The position numbers and the translations under genes were made by a program. 64,000 nt of DNA from Candidatus Acidiflorens stordalenmirensis. GTDB taxonomy: Bacteria; Acidobacteriota; Terriglobia; Terriglobales; Acidobacteriaceae. The stretch is taken from NCBI GenBank assembly GCA_003139995.1, contig PLIC01000230.1, positions 1-64,000 of the forward strand. The letters run 5' to 3'. Shown here in pieces: positions 1 through 10,202 of this stretch (its first letter is position 1; the number at the start of each line of letters is the position of its first letter). The notes under the pieces are model-generated. The model made no database searches. It saw only the letters and a program-made list of their open reading frames with translations, and was not told where the DNA came from.

Positions 1-290
1 TCCTATAATGATCATTGTTCGGCTCCTCTCTCCCGAGCGCTCTTGGTTGGTTGGTAGCCACCAAAGTTTACTCGGGTCTAGGAGCCGACTTTGTCATGGA
101 ATCAATTGCGCTCAAAACCCGGTTGATGAGCGCTATCGGGATTTTGCGCCAACTACGGAATCAGCCCCGAACGCAGAACACACGACCATTTCCTTCGCCG
201 GTGCGGCTTGGCTATCAACAAATGCCCTCCCGTTCGGAACCGAGCGGAAGGGCATCACTGTTATAGGCAGCTCTCTCAGGAGAGATTCCG

Positions 291-755
291 CTACTGCTTG
301 TCGTACACCGTGGTGCTTTTGAACTTTTTGCCCTGCGGATCGGTTCCACTCGTTGTGACCGTGCGGGTCTTGCCATCCGCCGACACCACAACTCGGCCGG
401 TGATCGTAACCTCTCCGGTTTTCTTGACAGTGAACTCCAAGGTGCGATCATTAATCTGCTTGTACGACCGCGAATCTGAATTCGGATCGCCGGTGACGGG
501 ATAGTCTTTGCCATCGAGCTTACCCGTCCACTCGTTATGCGCGGGCTTCCCGTCGCTGTCAGTGCCATCGATCGCGACTTTTATGCTGTCACCCGCGGCC
601 ACAAAGACGACTGTGCTGTTCTTAGGCATCCCAGCAGCGAGCTTCGACTTGGCCTCATTCAGCGTCCAGATGCCCATCTGTGCGTCGCTGGCGAAACATA
701 CTGCCCCTGCTACAAAGCACAGCGCAAGAGTCAATACACTCGTTTTTGCTTTCAT
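291..755 (-). CDS. small secreted protein of unknown function
   Basis: 154 aa ORF with N-terminal signal peptide (MKAKTSVLTLALCFVAGAVCFA). Confidence 0.7.
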   Translation of the reverse strand: MKAKTSVLTLALCFVAGAVCFASDAQMGIWTLNEAKSKLAAGMPKNSTVVFVAAGDSIKVAIDGTDSDGKPAHNEWTGKLDGKDYPVTGDPNSDSRSYKQINDRTLEFTVKKTGEVTITGRVVVSADGKTRTVTTSGTDPQGKKFKSTTVYDKQ

Positions 756-989
756 GTCGCCTCCATTGCAAAAAATTGTGGGATTGGTTTACCGCGCGAA
801 TTCTAGTGCCGGCCGACACATTCTGCAACTCGCAATCCTCTCCAACGTCTATTCCGTTTCGCCTAGGTTGAAAGTTCCGGTTGGGACGACAGCCGCCGCT
901 CTCTGCCGCGCTTCGCCAGATCGTGCGACCTCGCGATCCAGCAATTTCGGCGTGGCAACTAAATAGTTGACGTAACCAGGCCATTACAC

Positions 990-1205
990 TCAAAACCCCT
1001 CAGGAGTGTGATTCAGCGGAAATGCCCTTTCGGCCTCGCGTTCAAACTTCTTCATCAGGTCCGGTCTATTGTTGCGCATCCACTTTAGAATCGCCTTTCG
1101 AACGTGGCACATACGCCTGTTATAGAGCGCAATAGTGTCAGGATGAGCTTTCCGATAGTCTACGGAAGCCTTTCGCCACTTCGCTTTTTGCTTCTCGGTG
1201 CTCAT
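990..1205 (-). CDS. hypothetical small basic protein
   Basis: 71 aa ORF, rich in K/R; no clear family. Confidence 0.4.
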   Translation of the reverse strand: MSTEKQKAKWRKASVDYRKAHPDTIALYNRRMCHVRKAILKWMRNNRPDLMKKFEREAERAFPLNHTPEGF

Positions 1206-1338
1206 CCTTCTCCAAAGAGGGGTTCAACTGCCATGTTTTACTTTCCTAGCTTATTGGAACGCGTTTGTTGGAGTCGAGGAGAATTTCGGGTATCCGTGCT
1301 ATCCTTCTCCGTCGCAACAACGAACTGAGGGGGCAAGC

Positions 1339-1533
1339 ATGATTGAGAACATTATTCGGGAAGTGAAAGCAGAAATACAAAGATTGAACCAGGTGGTGAG
1401 ATTGCTGGAGGGAACGAAGGCGACGAAGCAGGCGACGGCACCACGGCGGAAGATGTCGGCAGCGGGCCGGAGGCGGATCGCAGCGGCACAAAAAGCAAGG
1501 TGGGCAAAGGTACGGGCAGCAGCGAAAAAGTAA
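1339..1533 (+). CDS. small basic alanine/lysine-rich protein
   Basis: 64 aa from ATG 1339 (MIENIIREVKAEIQRLNQVVRLLEG...), start internal to listed ORF 1198..1533. Confidence 0.5.
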   Translation: MIENIIREVKAEIQRLNQVVRLLEGTKATKQATAPRRKMSAAGRRRIAAAQKARWAKVRAAAKK

Positions 1534-1713
1534 TTATTCTGGAAGTGAATGGCCCGCGAGAGCGGGCCATTGTTTATGCTTGGAAATCAGGTCTACAGTC
1601 AGAACCGGGTCAATGAGTGCAATAGAGATGTTACAACAGCAATCCTCTTGAGCCACCACCAACTCCATGGCCTTCATTGACTTGCCCGTTTCGCAGACGT
1701 AAGATTCGCGCCA

Positions 1714-4551
1714 GTGATCGGGCAAACCATTTCGCACTACCGAATCGTCGAGAAGCTCGGCGGTGGCGGCATGGGCGTGGTCTATAAGGCTGAGGATGTC
1801 AAACTCGATCGCTTCGTCGCCCTCAAGTTCTTGCCCGACGAGGTTGCCAAAGACCCGAAGGCACTCAGCCGCTTCCAGCGCGAAGCCAAGGCCGCTTCTG
1901 CCCTGAACCATCCCAACATCTGCACGATCCACGAAATTGACGACCAGCACGGCGAAGCGTTCATCGTCATGGAGTTTCTGGACGGGCTGACGCTGAAGCA
2001 CCGCATTGCAGGTCGTCCGCTGGAAATTGAAACTCTGCTGTCGCTCGGAATCGAGATCGCCGATGCACTCGACGCCGCGCACTTCAAGGGGATCGTTCAT
2101 CGCGACATCAAGCCTGCCAATATCTTCGTGACCAAGCGCGGACACGCGAAGATTCTCGATTTCGGTTTGGCGAAAGTCGTGACTGCAACGAGTTCTGCGA
2201 GCCAAATAGCAGCGGCCAGCACACAGACCGGATCGATGGACGAACAACACTTGACCAGTCCGGGGACGGCGTTGGGGACGGTTGCTTATATGTCCCCGGA
2301 GCAGGTGCGAGGGAAGGAACTCGATGCTCGCACGGACCTGTTCTCGTTTGGTGCTGTGCTGTACGAGATGTGTACTGGCACCTTGCCGTTTCGAGGCGAC
2401 ACTTCGGCGTTGATTTTCAACGCTATTCTGGAACGCGCTCCCGTAGCTCCTGTGCGGCTGAATCCCGATGTGCCGCCCAAGCTGGAAGAGATCCTCAACA
2501 AGGCTCTGGAGAAAGACCGTAATCTGCGCTACCAGCACGCCGGCGACATGCGAACGGATTTGCAACGGCTCAAGCGGGACACGGAGAGCGGACGGAGTGC
2601 GGCGGCAGAAGCTCCTGCGGTTCGGGTTGCGAAGCTCTGGAAAATTGCGGTTCCCGTCCTGCTTGTCGTCTTTCTCGTAGCGGGCGGGCTTTACTATCGT
2701 TCGCATCAGCAAAGCAATCGCCTGACCGAGAAAGACACCATCGTCCTTTCCGACTTCGACAACAAGACGGGCGATGCGATCTTCGATGACACGCTGAAGC
2801 AGGGACTGTCGGTACAGCTTGAGCAATCGCCGTTTCTCGCTCTGGTGTCCGAGCGCAGGGTAAATGAGACCTTGAAGCTGATGGGACGTCCCGCCGGTGA
2901 CCGGTTGACGCCGGAGGTCACACATGATGTCTGCCTTCGCACGGGCAGCAAGGTGATGCTGACGGGCTCCATTGCCAGTCTGGGCAGCCAGTACGTGATT
3001 GGCCTGAAGGCGGTGAACTGCAACACGGGGGACGTGCTGGCGGAAGCGCAGGAGCAGGCGACGGGCAAGGAAGCGGTGCTCAAGGCTCTGGACAATGCGG
3101 CAGTCAGTTTGCGGGGCAAGCTGGGCGAGTCGCTCGTCTCGGTGCAGAAATACGCCACGCCGGTGGAGGAAGCAACCACGCCATCGCTGGAGGCGCTGAA
3201 AGCCTACAGTCTGGGGGTGAAGACCAACTATGCGAAAGGGAACACACCCGCTCTGCCCTTCTTCCAACGGGCGGTGGACCTTGATCCGAATTTTGCCATG
3301 GCCTACTCGTGGATGGCGGGTATCTACGTGAGCCTAAACGAAGCGGGGCGAGGGGCTGAAAATGCACGCAAGGCTTTCGCGCTGCGGGAGAAGGTGAGCG
3401 AACAGGAACGGTTCGCCATCGAGGGGAACTACTACATTAGCGCGACGGGAGAACTGGAGAAGGCGGCGCAGACCTTTGAACAGTGGCAGCAGACCTACCC
3501 AAGAGACGACTTTCCTTACTTGGGGCTGGGATTCGTTTCCGCCGCTCTGGGAAACTGGGAAAAGGCATTGGAGGAACATCGAGCGGCGCTGCGCCTGGAT
3601 CCAAATAATGGGATCAACTATGTCAACCTCGGCTACGCCTACATAAGCCTCAACCGGCTGGATGAAGCGGAGGCGGTGTTCAAGCAGATGGAGGACCACA
3701 AGCTGGAGAACGAGATGCTGCTCTGGAACCGCTACTTCCTGGCTTTTCTGAAGGGCGATGCGGCGCAGATGGCGCAGTTGGTCTCAGCTGCCATGGGCAA
3801 GCCGGGCTCGGAAGACCTGTTGCTGGCCGAGCAAGCGGACACGGAAGGCTGGTACGGCAAGCTGAAGAACGCGCACGAGCTGACCCGGCGGGCGATGGAT
3901 TCAGCCCAGCGCAACGACGCCAAGGAAGCAGCGGCAGGCTATCAGGCAGAGGCGACGCTGCGCGAGGTGGAAGCGGGAAACCGGGAGCAGGCGCGTGCCG
4001 AAGCCCATGCGGCTTTGAAGCTGGCCCCGAACCGCGATGTGCGAGTGATTGTGGCGCTGGCCCTGGCGCGGGCAGGCGATACGGCAGGGGCGGAGAAGCT
4101 GGCGGCCCAACTCGACAAGGCCTTCCCGCTGGATACGGTGGTGCAGAGGTATTGGCTGCCCACGATCAAGGCGGCGGTCGCCCTGGAACGCCAAGACCCG
4201 AACCGGGCCATCGAACTATTGAAGATGGCGAGCACGATCGAACTTGCCTCACCAACGAACTTGTCTGTAGTCCTGTGCCCGGTTTATTTGCGTGGGGAAG
4301 CTTATCTCATGCTCCACGACGGCACCCACGCGGCAGCAGAATTTCAGAAATTCATCGACCGCCGAGGAGTGGTGATGAACTTTCCCTGGGGCGCTCTGGC
4401 TCGCCTCGGGCTCGCTCGCGCTTATGCCGTGCAGGGGAACACGGTGAAAGCCCGCGTCGCCTACAAAGATTTCCTGACTCTGTGGAAAGACGCCGACCCC
4501 GACATCCCCATCCTGAAGGAAGCCAAGGCGGAGTACGCGAAGATGCAGTAG
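1714..4551 (+). CDS. serine/threonine protein kinase with TM segment and C-terminal TPR-like region
   Basis: 945 aa; [14 protein letters not shown]-loop, [10 protein letters not shown] catalytic loop, DFGLAK, SPEQ; TM ~aa 310-330; tetratricopeptide-like C-terminus. Confidence 0.95.
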   Translation: MIGQTISHYRIVEKLGGGGMGVVYKAEDVKLDRFVALKFLPDEVAKDPKALSRFQREAKAASALNHPNICTIHEIDDQHGEAFIVMEFLDGLTLKHRIAGRPLEIETLLSLGIEIADALDAAHFKGIVHRDIKPANIFVTKRGHAKILDFGLAKVVTATSSASQIAAASTQTGSMDEQHLTSPGTALGTVAYMSPEQVRGKELDARTDLFSFGAVLYEMCTGTLPFRGDTSALIFNAILERAPVAPVRLNPDVPPKLEEILNKALEKDRNLRYQHAGDMRTDLQRLKRDTESGRSAAAEAPAVRVAKLWKIAVPVLLVVFLVAGGLYYRSHQQSNRLTEKDTIVLSDFDNKTGDAIFDDTLKQGLSVQLEQSPFLALVSERRVNETLKLMGRPAGDRLTPEVTHDVCLRTGSKVMLTGSIASLGSQYVIGLKAVNCNTGDVLAEAQEQATGKEAVLKALDNAAVSLRGKLGESLVSVQKYATPVEEATTPSLEALKAYSLGVKTNYAKGNTPALPFFQRAVDLDPNFAMAYSWMAGIYVSLNEAGRGAENARKAFALREKVSEQERFAIEGNYYISATGELEKAAQTFEQWQQTYPRDDFPYLGLGFVSAALGNWEKALEEHRAALRLDPNNGINYVNLGYAYISLNRLDEAEAVFKQMEDHKLENEMLLWNRYFLAFLKGDAAQMAQLVSAAMGKPGSEDLLLAEQADTEGWYGKLKNAHELTRRAMDSAQRNDAKEAAAGYQAEATLREVEAGNREQARAEAHAALKLAPNRDVRVIVALALARAGDTAGAEKLAAQLDKAFPLDTVVQRYWLPTIKAAVALERQDPNRAIELLKMASTIELASPTNLSVVLCPVYLRGEAYLMLHDGTHAAAEFQKFIDRRGVVMNFPWGALARLGLARAYAVQGNTVKARVAYKDFLTLWKDADPDIPILKEAKAEYAKMQ

Positions 4552-4685
4552 CAGCGTGGCGATCTTTCAACCATGCCTGACCTGCTCGCACAAGAATTGT
4601 CAACTGACGTTATCAGGCATTATCACTCATTGAGAATTGCTGACCCAAGGTCAATGAGTGAAATAGAGATTTATCGTCAACCACC

Positions 4686-5285
4686 CTACGGTTCGCTCGT
4701 TTGAGACCCCTTAGCCTCTCGCTTCCGCGCCAATGCACGAAGTCCCAGAAAGCCGAAGAAATACATCACTGCTTGAAATATCGCCACAGCACCCATCTCC
4801 CGATAATAGCCGGTGAATAATCCCGCGACCGGAATGACCAGCATGAAGAAGGACACTACTCGCAGCGTGTTCGGAGTCATCAGGCCACCCTTGCGTTTGC
4901 GCCCTGTCAATAAACGAAAGCACTTTTCGAGTACCCATAGGCAGCCGAGCAACAGGACAAGCCCGACGACGACCGCCAGAACTGGGCTCTGTTTGTTGGG
5001 CACGAGCAACAGCGAGAGCGAAGCAAGTCCGCAGAGCAGCGTGAACAATCCGAGAACCAATCCAACAGGCACTTGGATCCACCGAGGGAGTTCCCTCTCT
5101 TGATGCCGAAACTGCGGCAGTTCATAGCGCGTCTTGAAGTCTGTCAGCGACATCCGCGACCGTAACGCACCTGCGATGTCCCGGAATTCCTGCGAGAAAC
5201 TTTGCAGGTCGGCTGGACGAGGTTCCGACCTAAATAGCGAACGACCTGTGTAGTGGATGAGGTCGTCGTGGATGTACGCTAGCAA
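4686..5285 (-). CDS. integral membrane protein of unknown function
   Basis: Listed ORF extends to 5513 but its N-terminus is antisense to a methyltransferase; plausible TTG start near 5285 (LLAYIHDDLIHYTG); 4 hydrophobic segments. Confidence 0.5.
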   Translation of the reverse strand: MLAYIHDDLIHYTGRSLFRSEPRPADLQSFSQEFRDIAGALRSRMSLTDFKTRYELPQFRHQERELPRWIQVPVGLVLGLFTLLCGLASLSLLLVPNKQSPVLAVVVGLVLLLGCLWVLEKCFRLLTGRKRKGGLMTPNTLRVVSFFMLVIPVAGLFTGYYREMGAVAIFQAVMYFFGFLGLRALARKREAKGSQTSEP

Positions 5286-6474
5286 CTCGTCATTCAGGTT
5301 TCCTGCGCGTATGGCTCCAGGAATTGCGCTCGAAGCCCTGGGCGACGGTGAGGGTACTCTTCGAGTTTTGGACCCGATGGCGGGCTCGGGCACAGTGCTC
5401 GCGGTCGCACGTGCAAATGGGCACCGGGCTTTCGGCGTTGACCTAGATCCTCTCGCCGTTCTTTTGGCCGACGTTTGGACACGAACAGTCAATACAGAAC
5501 GAATACGGAGCAAGGCATCTGAGATTTTGCACCGAGCGAAAAAGGCTTTTGATATACTCCCCGCCGGCCAGGCCTATCCTGCCGGCAGTGATGATGAGAC
5601 CCGTGATTTCATCCGGTATTGGTTCGACGATTACGCGCGCCGTCAGTTGGCGGCTCTCTCCGCCGCCATCAGCCGGCTTCATGATGACTCCACTCGTAAA
5701 GTTCTCTGGTGCGCGCTCTCTCGTCTCATCATAACTAAGACGGCAGGGGCATCATTGGCGATGGATTTGTCGCATAGTCGTCCTCATCGACAGTTTACTC
5801 GCGCGCCCGTCAAGCCCTTTAATCGGTTCATTGCGGCGGTGGAGACGATAATAGCCAACTGCCCACAATCGGGTTCGGGGGCAGTTGGACCCGCTACCGT
5901 GGTGAAGCGAGGTGATGCCCGAAGACTGGAAATAGAAAGCGAATCCATCGATCTGGTGCTGACTTCGCCTCCGTACCTCAACGCAATCGATTACATGAGA
6001 TGCAGTAAATTCTCGCTCGTGTGGATGGGGTACAACGTGGATGAGATTCGCCAGATTCGAGGGAAAAGCGTCGGTGCCGAGGTAGCGTCCCAGCAGGCAT
6101 TGGAATCCGATTGGGTGAAATCCGTTATCAAGGAGCTTAACCTCAATCCCGCACTCTCTAGCCGCGACCATGCTCTCTTAGCCAGATACGCGTGGGATAT
6201 GGGACAGGCCCTCGGGGAGGCATCGCGTGTCTTGCGGCGACGCGGACGGGCCGTCTACGTTGTGGGCGACTCCATGAGCAGGGGAACTTTCATACGCAAT
6301 TCGATGATTGTCACTCTCGTTGCGCAACAACATGGGCTCTCGCTCGTCTCGTGGCAATCTAGATCTTTGCCTGCTAACCGCCGGTATCTGCCGCCGCCAA
6401 AGCGAATGGTATCGAGTGACGCGATGGATGCCCGCATGCGCAGGGAAGTTGTTATTGCGTTCAACAAGCCCTAG
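5257..6474 (+). CDS. site-specific DNA methyltransferase (SAM motif DPMAGSGT, catalytic TSPPY)
   Basis: 405 aa; FRFPARMAP + VLDPMAGSGTVLAVA (motif I) followed by LTSPPYLNAIDYMR (motif IV). Confidence 0.85.
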   Translation: MRSSWMYASNSSFRFPARMAPGIALEALGDGEGTLRVLDPMAGSGTVLAVARANGHRAFGVDLDPLAVLLADVWTRTVNTERIRSKASEILHRAKKAFDILPAGQAYPAGSDDETRDFIRYWFDDYARRQLAALSAAISRLHDDSTRKVLWCALSRLIITKTAGASLAMDLSHSRPHRQFTRAPVKPFNRFIAAVETIIANCPQSGSGAVGPATVVKRGDARRLEIESESIDLVLTSPPYLNAIDYMRCSKFSLVWMGYNVDEIRQIRGKSVGAEVASQQALESDWVKSVIKELNLNPALSSRDHALLARYAWDMGQALGEASRVLRRRGRAVYVVGDSMSRGTFIRNSMIVTLVAQQHGLSLVSWQSRSLPANRRYLPPPKRMVSSDAMDARMRREVVIAFNKP

Positions 6475-6562
6475 CCGCCAAAAAAAACATGACGCAAATC
6501 ACCAGAGCCAGAAAGTTCTCAGTAATTGCTTACCGCTTCAGAGCCGCGTACCCTTTCGCACA

Positions 6563-7723
6563 TCAGTGTTTCAGCAGCCCACGGTCACGAGCCCACACAA
6601 ATATACCGCCATCCAATTCAGCCAGGTTGCGCGCACCGGCTGGATGATGATCCCGAACGACAATCCGGAGCGTCCGAGCCAGTTCCGTATACCGCTGACC
6701 TTCTGTCGTCCCTCGGCGCCACCGCAGCTTGATCGCTGATAACCATTTCTTCACAGGCTTATTCATCATCGGATACTGCTCAGGAAAATAGTGACATAAC
6801 ATCTCGCTCAACCACGCACCGCGCGTTGGGTTTTTGAGTTTAGCCAGGTGGTCAATTTCCTCGCTTACGATCTGATCCAACTGCGGAATGGATGAAGACG
6901 ATCTCCACTCGTCAAGAATCCTGCTAAGGGCACCACAAGACTCTTCCCATTTTGCAGACTTGCCCCTCATCTCAAGGCCCTTGCCCTGCAATCGTGATTT
7001 GTGGTCTGCCCAAAGCTCCCAGAAGACCCGCCAAAACTCGTCACGGCTGATCTTCTTTTGTGAACAGCGACGTGCTGCCACACGTATTTTTTCGCCAATT
7101 TGTCCAAAAGCGGCTTGTCGTTGGCGTTTCTCACGCACCCTGTCCTCGGAATCTGCGCCATGGGGCAAATCGGACGGCTTTATTCTAAGAACACTGATAT
7201 CTGTGCCTTTTCCCCTCCGAAACACGGGCGCCTCTTTGTAGTGATTGTTAATCCAATCCTCACTGACCGAAGTTGCGACGACCGAAGTGAGCCACTTCCG
7301 GAGCTGATCAAATTCATGGGAGCCAATCTGCAAGAGTACGTTCGCTTCGTAGTTAATTGAGAAGCCAGCCTTCGATAAGTTCGATGACCCAATGATGCAG
7401 TAGTATTTCCCGGAGCGGGCCTTCCACGCCACTACTTTGGGGTGGAAATCGACACTATGAGGGACGGCTCCAAAAGAGAAAGAAACGCCACGTTTTGGCA
7501 TCCAACGTAGAACGTTCAGCATGGCCGCCTTCCGTGTCAGCCCGAAGTTAGTACCGACGACAAAAGTCACGCGCTTGCATGCCGAGCCGAGCTTATGGGT
7601 AACATCCCAATCTGTCAGATACGCCGACGCTATATAGAGTTCCTCCGCCTCCTTTAGCGCCTGATTGTATGCATCCCGAAGCTCAGTACTCTGTTTGACA
7701 TTCGGGCTAAGAAGAATTTGCAT
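6563..7723 (-). CDS. phospholipase D-like (HKD) nuclease-type protein, possible restriction component
   Basis: ATG 7723 (MQILLSPNVKQ..) preceded by GGGGAG; HPKVVAWKARSGKYYCIIGSSNLSKAGFSINYEAN matches PLD HxK...GSSN motif; C-terminal YFPEQYPMMNKPVKKWL. Confidence 0.75.
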   Translation of the reverse strand: MQILLSPNVKQSTELRDAYNQALKEAEELYIASAYLTDWDVTHKLGSACKRVTFVVGTNFGLTRKAAMLNVLRWMPKRGVSFSFGAVPHSVDFHPKVVAWKARSGKYYCIIGSSNLSKAGFSINYEANVLLQIGSHEFDQLRKWLTSVVATSVSEDWINNHYKEAPVFRRGKGTDISVLRIKPSDLPHGADSEDRVREKRQRQAAFGQIGEKIRVAARRCSQKKISRDEFWRVFWELWADHKSRLQGKGLEMRGKSAKWEESCGALSRILDEWRSSSSIPQLDQIVSEEIDHLAKLKNPTRGAWLSEMLCHYFPEQYPMMNKPVKKWLSAIKLRWRRGTTEGQRYTELARTLRIVVRDHHPAGARNLAELDGGIFVWARDRGLLKH

Positions 7724-7734
7724 GACACTCCCCG

Positions 7735-7953
7735 TCAAACCCCAATCCTCTCTACTTCTCTCACACTCACATCATCGTTGCGCCGGTCATGAAGCCCCGT
7801 CCTTTTCGCGTTCGAGTGACCGGCCATCTTCTGCGCGACCTCCACGCGCCCCTCGTTGGTGGGTAATCCGTGATGCCGATGGCGCGGAAGGTCTGGCACC
7901 CTATCGGAACTTCAATGTCCGCATCATACTCTGTGGCGCGAGTAGCGCCCTAG
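7735..7953 (-). pseudogene. C-terminal remnant of tyrosine recombinase/integrase
   Basis: Reverse strand reads ADIEVPIGCQTFRAIGITDY, then (after frameshift) TNEGRVEVAQKMAGHSNAKRTGLHDRRNDDVSVREVERIGV*; resembles integrase C-termini of type HTFRATGIT..L..GG..E.A..MAGH....TTGLYDRR. Confidence 0.75.
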
Positions 7954-7988
7954 AAGGCCTTTTCCGTTCAAAGCAAAATCCGCTCCCA

Positions 7989-8888
7989 TCAACCTCTCCC
8001 AAGCTCCGTGCGCAGCCTGTCCCATAGCGCTTGCTCGCGCTGATACTGGTCGCGGGCCAGTGCTCGCTCATCCTCTGTCAGGTCCGCGAGAAATCCGAAC
8101 CCTCTGACGCAATCGGCAGTAATCCTCTCGCGGTCGATGGCGACCGCGCGGTTGAGGAGTTGGCGGAGGTCATCCCAGTCGAAATCCCTGCCGTCCTGGA
8201 ACTTCTGCATCAGCCGCGCCGGATCGAAAGTATCGCGCGCCTGCCAAAGTTTCAGCACCACGAGACGCCGGATGAGCGCCTGGTCGAGCGGCCGCGTGGC
8301 GAACACGCCGAGATCGTAAATGTCGCGCGCCTTGTTCCGCTGAGAGCAGGCGCGGATTTTTTCGGCGAGGATTTCCGGCAGCGCAAGGCAGACAATTTCG
8401 GCTGGCGCGAAAGACAGAAACCTGAAATAACTCTGCTCGATCTGCGCCCGGCGCTCCGTCGGCAGCGTCGGCGTTTCGCGACGGCTGATCTGGAGCTTGA
8501 TTTCGCTGCCACCCTGATTCCAGTCATGAGAGTAGGTCGGATTGACGCCCCAGGACAGACCGTCCTGCGTTTCATAGTAGCTATCGTCGGGAATGCCAAA
8601 TTGGATTCCGTGATAGACCTGCTCGAACGCCGCCATCATGTCGAGGATGATTTCCTCGTGATCGTGCTCCTCGATGCTCGTGAAATCCAGATCGGTCGAA
8701 AATCGTCCATGTCCCCCGATGAACATTTTCCGCAGGCAGGTCCCGCCCTTGAAGGCCAGCCTGTCCAGAATGCCACGCTCGGACAGAAGCTGAAGCAGGA
8801 ACGTCAGCACCACTTCCTTTTCCGCGATCATGATGTCGCGCAGGCCGGATTCGTTGGAGTAACGCTGTACCTGCGCTTGTGTAAGCAT
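7989..8888 (-). CDS. abiEii: AbiEii-type nucleotidyltransferase toxin
   Basis: 299 aa from ATG 8888; FKGGTCLRKMF..GRFSTDLDF nucleotidyltransferase motif, EILAEKIRA, ARDIYDL; directly follows AbiEi. Confidence 0.85.
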   Translation of the reverse strand: MLTQAQVQRYSNESGLRDIMIAEKEVVLTFLLQLLSERGILDRLAFKGGTCLRKMFIGGHGRFSTDLDFTSIEEHDHEEIILDMMAAFEQVYHGIQFGIPDDSYYETQDGLSWGVNPTYSHDWNQGGSEIKLQISRRETPTLPTERRAQIEQSYFRFLSFAPAEIVCLALPEILAEKIRACSQRNKARDIYDLGVFATRPLDQALIRRLVVLKLWQARDTFDPARLMQKFQDGRDFDWDDLRQLLNRAVAIDRERITADCVRGFGFLADLTEDERALARDQYQREQALWDRLRTELGRG

Positions 8889-8889
8889 T

Positions 8890-9753
8890 TTACTTTCCCT
8901 TCCTGATCGCCTTGCGCTGCCCGATCCCAGCGCTGCCGTGCAATTCTTCCCGCGGGACATTAACGAACAAATGCCACGTCTTGTCATACCCGATCGCACC
9001 CTGTACTTTCCGCACGGGAGCGAGACCGAGCCACGCTGTCCGGCTGCGGCCCGCCAGCCGCAGCAAGCGCTCACGCACCTCCTGCGAAAGTTCGGCCTTG
9101 ACGTGATCGAGAAGCCAGCCAAACCGCCGCACCAGCGCGCCTGACCCGATGCGTTCGAGATAATCCGCCGCCTTGTTCCAATCAAACCTGCGGCTGGCCG
9201 TCGCCAGGATGATAGCGGCCTCTCCTGCTCCGCCGGCCAACGCCGGGCGGTCGACGCAGTCGATGGCGGTTTTTTCGCGGTCGGAGATCATGACGTTATA
9301 GCCGAGCACATCAACGGACTCGAAACCGAAGAATTTTTTCGGCGCGGGATTGACGATCCGAACCCGTGACTCCCCGACCTGTCGCCCCCGCACATGCACC
9401 GGCGTCACAAGAACAATCACGTTGCGGTGTTGCGTCGTCAGTCCGTAATAGGCGGCGGCCGTGCCGTAGCCGATGTAATAAGGAGTGGCGATATGGCTGG
9501 CGTGAGCCAGGAGATTGCTGTCGCCCAAAGCGTCCGGGCCTTGTTCCGGGGGGATGAGCAGATATTTCCCCCAGCTCGCCCGTTCGAACCAGCCTTTACG
9601 GCGCAGCGACTCGATCACATGGTCAGCGGCCTTGGGGCCGCCGCCGAGAAGCTCGATAATCTCCTCCCGCGTTGCCTCCCGCCGGCCCCTCTCGTTAAGG
9701 GCGAGGACGACCCGGCTTTCCTGCTGTGATAAAGACCGGGTTGCAAGCACCAT
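8890..9753 (-). CDS. abiEi: AbiEi-type antitoxin/transcriptional repressor
   Basis: N-terminal winged helix, YYIGYGTAAAYYGLTTQ and SDREKTAIDCVDRP motifs; ATG 9753 preceded by AAGGAG. Confidence 0.85.
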   Translation of the reverse strand: MVLATRSLSQQESRVVLALNERGRREATREEIIELLGGGPKAADHVIESLRRKGWFERASWGKYLLIPPEQGPDALGDSNLLAHASHIATPYYIGYGTAAAYYGLTTQHRNVIVLVTPVHVRGRQVGESRVRIVNPAPKKFFGFESVDVLGYNVMISDREKTAIDCVDRPALAGGAGEAAIILATASRRFDWNKAADYLERIGSGALVRRFGWLLDHVKAELSQEVRERLLRLAGRSRTAWLGLAPVRKVQGAIGYDKTWHLFVNVPREELHGSAGIGQRKAIRKGK

Positions 9754-9767
9754 GTCATTCTCCTTCA

Positions 9768-9794
9768 CAAAACCCCCTTAAACGGGGGGTTTTG
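9768..9794. promoter_or_regulatory. inverted repeat CAAAACCCCC-ttaaacg-GGGGGTTTTG upstream of abiEi (putative AbiEi operator 1)
   Basis: 10-bp arms at 9768-9777 and 9785-9794. Confidence 0.6.
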
Positions 9795-9842
9795 AGGAAT
9801 AGAATAGCAGTCTTGTCTCCGTCAAATCAAACATGTTTATTA

Positions 9843-9873
9843 CACAAAACCCCGTCACAACGGGTGTTTTGTG
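9843..9873. promoter_or_regulatory. second inverted repeat CACAAAACCCCGT...ACGGGTGTTTTGTG (putative AbiEi operator 2)
   Basis: Shares CAAAACCC/GGGTTTTG core with 9768-9794; imperfect palindrome. Confidence 0.55.
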
Positions 9874-10202
9874 CATATATAAGGTCAACACCATCGACAA
9901 GTTTCCCGCCTCATCAGCGGCTGTTGCTTTGGCGTGTTTCATAATTCAGGTTCACAATTGAGGGTACGCTTCGCTGTGTCCCTCACGGTGGCAGCGCAAG
10001 ACTCGAGGCCGAGCGGATCGCTACTCCTTTCTCGTAAGGCTCTTGCATCCTCTACTTCAAGCCGGTTTATCCCGGCGCACTGTAATGTGCGATCCACAAT
10101 GGGAAGTCACCAAATGAGACTCCTCCCGACGAAGTAGGAGATCCGAGGCTTGACCAAACCAGCTTGAGTGCGCGCGAAAGCGGAGTACGCGTTGACCGGC
10201 GA

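Noticed and set aside
1534-3267. 577-aa minus-strand ORF antisense to the STPK gene
   Set aside because: Shadow ORF of a clearly coding kinase; no recognisable domain, high-GC codon-position artefact.
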